A model generated the notes under the pieces. That model saw only the letters and a list, made by a program, of their open reading frames with translations. It ran no database searches and had not been told where the DNA came from. Shown one piece after another: positions 60,881 to 64,000 of a stretch of 64,000 nt of DNA. Source of the stretch: Bradyrhizobium liaoningense (GTDB lineage Bacteria; Pseudomonadota; Alphaproteobacteria; Rhizobiales; Xanthobacteraceae). The position numbers were made by a program, and so were the translations under genes. Within the stretch, counting starts at the first letter, position 1. Every line of letters starts with the position of its first letter. The stretch is taken from the NCBI RefSeq assembly GCF_018130785.1, contig NZ_JAFCJT010000012.1:62001-126000 (forward strand), in the 5' to 3' direction.

Positions 60881-61690
60881 ATGCACGTGACGACCGCCGA
60901 GAAGCGCGCGACTTTCAAGAAGATGCACGAGAGCGGCTGCTTCATCCTGCCCAATCCGGTCGACGTCGGCAGCGCCAAGGCGTTGCAGCATCTCGGTTTC
61001 AAGGCTCTGGCCTCATCGAGCGCGGGCTTTGCCTGGACCATCGGCAAGGCCGACAACCACGTCACGGTCGACGACGTCTGTCAGCATCTGGCAGCATTGT
61101 GCTCGGCCGTCGACATCCCCGTGAATGCGGATTTCGAGGGCGGCTTTGCCGTCGAGCCGGACAAGGTCGCGGACAATGTCGAGCGCGGTGTGCGCACCGG
61201 CGTCGCCGGCCTCTCGATCGAGGATTCCACCGGCGACAAGGACAAGCCGCTCTACGAGCGCGCGCTCGCGGTCGAGCGCATCAAAGCCTCGCGCAAGGCG
61301 ATCGGCGACAGCGGCACGCTGCTGGTCGGCCGGTGCGAGGCGTATTTGTGGGGCGTGACCGACCTCAAGCTCGTCATCGACCGGCTCACGGCCTATGCGG
61401 AGGCAGGCGCCGATTGCCTCTATGCGCCGGGCCTGAAGACGCGCGAGGACATCGCCGCCGTGGTGAAGGCTGTCGCACCAAAGCCGTTCAACCTGCTGAT
61501 CGGCGCGTCCGGCCTGTCCTTGCAGGAGGCCAACGACCTCGGCGTGCGCCGCATCAGCGTCGGCGGCTCGCTCGCCCGGGCCGCTTGGGGCGGCTTCATG
61601 CGCGCCGCGAAGGAGATGGCGGAGAAGGGGACGTTTACCGAGCTCGGCGGTGGCTATTCCGGCGGCGAGCTCAACAAGATGTTCAGCTAA
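60881..61690 (+). CDS. isocitrate lyase / phosphoenolpyruvate mutase family enzyme
   Basis: 269 residues from MHVTTAEKRATFKKMHESG with GGAGAG upstream. TIM-barrel family motifs: LPNPVDVGSAKAL, ASSSAGFAW, VNADFEGGF (metal-binding), and LSIEDSTGDKDKPLYE, then GRCEAYLWG (replacing the KRCGH of isocitrate lyases). Without KKCGH it is probably a PEP-mutase/carboxyphosphonoenolpyruvate-like or oxaloacetase-like member. Third gene of the operon, ended by a terminator. Confidence 0.9.
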   Translation: MHVTTAEKRATFKKMHESGCFILPNPVDVGSAKALQHLGFKALASSSAGFAWTIGKADNHVTVDDVCQHLAALCSAVDIPVNADFEGGFAVEPDKVADNVERGVRTGVAGLSIEDSTGDKDKPLYERALAVERIKASRKAIGDSGTLLVGRCEAYLWGVTDLKLVIDRLTAYAEAGADCLYAPGLKTREDIAAVVKAVAPKPFNLLIGASGLSLQEANDLGVRRISVGGSLARAAWGGFMRAAKEMAEKGTFTELGGGYSGGELNKMFS

Positions 61691-61694
61691 ACGA

Positions 61695-61725
61695 AAAGCG
61701 GCGGGATGTGAGGTCCCGCCGCTTT
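61695..61725 (+). terminator. intrinsic terminator after the PEP-mutase-family gene
   Basis: A 12-bp stem, AAAGCGGCGGGA (61695-61706) / TCCCGCCGCTTT (61714-61725), with a 7-base loop and a T-containing end. Confidence 0.85.
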
Positions 61726-61737
61726 CTCATCCTCTCA

Positions 61738-61842
61738 GGTCATGCCCCGCGCAAGCGGGGCATCCACGCCGCGGCCTTCCGTTCAATCCCTGCCGCTGGC
61801 TGGCTGGATGACCGGGCCGCCCGGTCCAGCCGGGCGACGACA
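61738..61842. repeat. palindromic intergenic repeat, family C copy 3
   Basis: GGTCATGCCCCGCGCAAGCG with GGGGCATCCACG, then a second module, GCTGGATGACCGGGCCGCCC with GGTCCAGCCGGGCGACGAC. Modules repeat the GGCATCCACG/TGGATGACC words of the family. Confidence 0.7.
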
Positions 61843-61856
61843 GCTATCGCGTTTTG

Positions 61857-62249
61857 TTACTTCGCGCCGTCAGACGGCTTCTGCGTATCCGGAGCCGGCT
61901 TGCTCGGGGCAGCACCCGTGGTCACGCCGGGTTCGGCGTTGTTGCGCGGCGTCACGTCACGCATGCCGGGAGGCGCGGCCGGATTCGCAGACGGAGCCTG
62001 CTGGGCGGTTTGCGTCGCCGGCGTGTTGCTCGCCTGGTTGCTGGTGCTTGTATTGTTCAGTCCGTAGAACACTGCACCCAGGACCAAGGCGATCGCCACC
62101 GCGAACAGGGCTACCTTGCCGCTGGAGGCGGGGCCTTCGCCAAGCTCGGGATCGGCCTGGAGCTCGGCATCCCGTCGCGCCGCACGGACATACTCATCAT
62201 CGGCGAGATTCGGGCGGTACGGATCGTTGGGAAAACGGTCGTCAGCCAT
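61857..62249 (-). CDS. small single-pass membrane protein, unknown
   Basis: 130 residues, GGAG before the ATG. A charged N-terminus (about 1-45), one membrane segment VALFAVAIALVLGAVFYGL (about 46-64), then a Pro/Ala/Thr/Asn-rich low-complexity tail that would be periplasmic. No family recognised. Confidence 0.8.
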   Translation of the reverse strand: MADDRFPNDPYRPNLADDEYVRAARRDAELQADPELGEGPASSGKVALFAVAIALVLGAVFYGLNNTSTSNQASNTPATQTAQQAPSANPAAPPGMRDVTPRNNAEPGVTTGAAPSKPAPDTQKPSDGAK

Positions 62250-62414
62250 CGATTGGGTCTCCTCGATTATTGCGACGGGACAACCCTTAGATGCGAGATT
62301 CCGTTCCGCCCTCCTTAGTGCTTTCGTCGGATGTTGCCCTTACCCGAGGAATCGGGAACCTGTTCATTTTGGAACCGTGCGCGTCGGTTCCATCGAAGGG
62401 AAGGAACAGAAGCG

Positions 62415-63059
62415 ATGTGGAGCCTGCCGCCAAGCGATAGCGTGCTGCATCTGTTGTCGCTGGTCGCGGTCGCGGCGCAAGGCATGACCGCGGCGCTTGC
62501 AGCGGGACGCCGGAGCATGGACTGGCTCGGCGTCTGCTTCCTCGGCTGTATCACCGCGCTCGGCGGCGGCACCTTGCGCGATCTCTTCCTCGGGCACTAT
62601 CCGCTGGCCTGGGTCGCTAATCCCATCTACCTCGCGCTGGCCGGCGGCGCCGCCTTCCTCACCATCCTGGTCGCGCGGCTCGTGCACCGGCTGAAGGTGG
62701 CCTTCATCGTGCTCGACGCCATCGGCCTCGTCGTCTTCACCATGACCGGCTGCGACGTCGCCTGGCAGATGGATGCCACGCTGCCGATCGTCATCGTCTC
62801 CGGCATGGTGACCGGCTGCGCGGGCGGGGTGCTGCGCGACGTGCTCTGCAACGACGTGCCGCTGCTGTTCCGCTCCGAGCTGTACGCCAGCGTTTCGGTG
62901 GTGACGGGGTTGTTCTACGCCACCGCGTTCGGCTTGAATCTCAACGCCGAGCTCTGGACCATCCTGACGTTTGTCCTCGGCATCAGCTTCCGCCTGCTGG
63001 CTGTGCGCTACAAATGGGAGATGCCGAAATTCGTGTTCACGGAAGGCGAGGAGCGGTAG
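62415..63059 (+). CDS. TRIC-family cation channel protein (UPF0126)
   Basis: 214 residues from MWSLPPSDSVLHLLS with AGGGAAGGAAC upstream. Six to seven membrane segments with the duplicated family motif: GGGTLRDLFLG in the first half and AGGVLRDVLCNDVP in the second. Homologues of eukaryotic trimeric intracellular cation channels; the bacterial role is poorly known. Convergent with the cytochrome c gene and separated by a perfect inverted repeat. Confidence 0.93.
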   Translation: MWSLPPSDSVLHLLSLVAVAAQGMTAALAAGRRSMDWLGVCFLGCITALGGGTLRDLFLGHYPLAWVANPIYLALAGGAAFLTILVARLVHRLKVAFIVLDAIGLVVFTMTGCDVAWQMDATLPIVIVSGMVTGCAGGVLRDVLCNDVPLLFRSELYASVSVVTGLFYATAFGLNLNAELWTILTFVLGISFRLLAVRYKWEMPKFVFTEGEER

Positions 63060-63088
63060 GGCTCTTTCAGTCACTGTTCCATCTACGT

Positions 63089-63167
63089 CGTCATTGCGAG
63101 CGCAGCGAAGCAATCCAGCATCTTTCGCGGAGGGACTCTGGATTGCTTCGCTGCGCTCGCAATGACG
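63089..63167. repeat. perfect 30-bp inverted repeat, family B
   Basis: Bases 63089-63118 and 63138-63167 are perfect inverted copies (CGTCATTGCGAGCGCAGCGA...) around a 19-base centre. It lies exactly between two convergent stops (63059 and 63184), so it is well placed as a bidirectional terminator. Confidence 0.9.
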
Positions 63168-63183
63168 GAGGAGGCAGCGGGAA

Positions 63184-64000
63184 CTACTGCTCCTTCCGCG
63201 CCTTCGCCACCTGCGCCGCGGTCACCAGCGGCGCGGCGTTGCCCCAGGAATTGCGCATGTAGTTTGTCACTGCGGCGATCTCTTCGTCGGACAATTGCTT
63301 GGCATAGCCCGGCATCTCGCCGGTGTTGGGCGCCCGCGGCGTCGTTACGGTGTGGGCGCCGTCGAGGATGATGCGCAAGCTGGAGGACGGATTGACCGAT
63401 TGCAGCAGCGCGTTGCCGGGCAGCGGCGGATAGATGCGCGGCGCGCCGGAGCCGTCGGCTTCATGGCAGGCGATGCAGAGTTTCGCGTAGACGGCCTGGC
63501 CGGCCTTCATCTCGGCATCGTCGGGCGGCGTCACGATCGACTCGCGCCGCGACGGCGGCAGGCTCTTCAAGTAAACTGCGATCGCGCGCACGTCGGCATC
63601 GCTCATCTTCGAGGTCGAGTTGACGACCACCTCGGCCATCGGCCCGCCGGCATGGCTTTTGACGTTGCGCCCGCTTTGCAGATACTCGGTGATGTCTTCG
63701 ACGCTCCACGACTTCAGCCCGGTTCGGGCGGCGCCGTCGAGCCGCGGCGCGAACCAGCCGCCGACCTCGCCGCCCGAGAGCGCCTGCGCCTGCTTGTCAG
63801 CGCCAAAATAGTTCTTCGGCGTGTGGCAGGCGCCGCAATGTCCGAGCCCGGTGACGAGATAGCCGCCTCTGTTCCACGCCGCGCTCTGGCCCTGGTCCGG
63901 TTCGAACAGGCCGGGCTTGAAGTAGAAATAGTTCCAGACCCGCATGAGGCCGCGATAACCGAACGGCCAGCGCAGCTCCGGCGGCTTGTTGCGGCTCGCC
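63184..64000 (-). CDS. multihaem cytochrome c (N-terminal part outside window)
   Basis: The frame is open from the window edge with no stop; it reads ...PPELRWPFGYRGLMRVWNYFYF, which continues the family before the first internal Met, so the gene start lies beyond 64000. In view: haem motifs CGACH and CIACH; a first haem domain would lie outside. The order, with WPFGYR and WNRGGYLVTGLGHCGACHTP, is that of the triheme cytochrome subunit of periplasmic alcohol/aldehyde dehydrogenases. Membrane-bound electron transfer; the dehydrogenase, if present, would be upstream. Confidence 0.88.
   Translation of the reverse strand, partial: ASRNKPPELRWPFGYRGLMRVWNYFYFKPGLFEPDQGQSAAWNRGGYLVTGLGHCGACHTPKNYFGADKQAQALSGGEVGGWFAPRLDGAARTGLKSWSVEDITEYLQSGRNVKSHAGGPMAEVVVNSTSKMSDADVRAIAVYLKSLPPSRRESIVTPPDDAEMKAGQAVYAKLCIACHEADGSGAPRIYPPLPGNALLQSVNPSSSLRIILDGAHTVTTPRAPNTGEMPGYAKQLSDEEIAAVTNYMRNSWGNAAPLVTAAQVAKARKEQ

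Overview
The window is a chromosomal segment of a high-GC alphaproteobacterium, most likely Bradyrhizobium or a close relative. The reasons are the alphaproteobacterial gene order (rpoB-rpoC, then a str/S10/spc/alpha ribosomal supercluster with adk between secY and rpsM), the strong G/C preference at third codon positions, a 343-residue RpoA, and many rhizobial-type intergenic palindromes. No tRNA, rRNA, CRISPR array, transposase or prophage gene was seen.

Region 1 (1-6483) holds the 3' part of rpoB and all of rpoC, closed by a clear intrinsic terminator. Region 2 (6618-12010) is an accessory island inside the housekeeping cluster. It holds an FAD amine-oxidase-like protein fused to a methyltransferase-like domain, an ABC exporter with very acidic ends, and a convergent FAD monooxygenase/halogenase-like gene. 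The poly-Ser end of that last gene is encoded antisense to the acidic end of the exporter. This is the best candidate here for an undescribed system, probably small-molecule or lipid oxidation, methylation and export; the substrate is unknown.

Region 3 (12219-32021) is the ribosomal supercluster: rpsL-rpsG-fusA-tuf, the S10 set (rpsJ to rpsQ), the spc set (rplN to secY), adk, then rpsM-rpsK-rpoA-rplQ. Terminator-like hairpins sit between rplO/secY, rpsM/rpsK, rpsK/rpoA and rpoA/rplQ, so the distal part may be several transcription units or be attenuated. Adenylate kinase carries a roughly 95-residue Lys/Ala histone-H1-like tail.

Region 4 (32089-64000) is a mosaic of small units: cytochromes c (one complete, one cut by the window end), an SDR, hisC, a quinone-oxidoreductase/HxlR divergent pair, a phosphate-type porin, a Do-like protease overlapping rarA, an RluC-type pseudouridine synthase, an ATP12 chaperone, a FliK-like/FlhB-like pair, a class D beta-lactamase, a propionyl-CoA-carboxylase-type beta subunit, an adenosine-specific-kinase-family protein, an exported protein-isoaspartate methyltransferase, a GST, several alpha/beta hydrolases, a His/Trp-rich Tat-exported peptide, and an ArsR-divergent operon of NIPSNAP, ABM-type monooxygenase and PEP-mutase/isocitrate-lyase family enzymes. 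Most units are separated by palindromic repeat elements of at least four families, several placed where a terminator would be expected.
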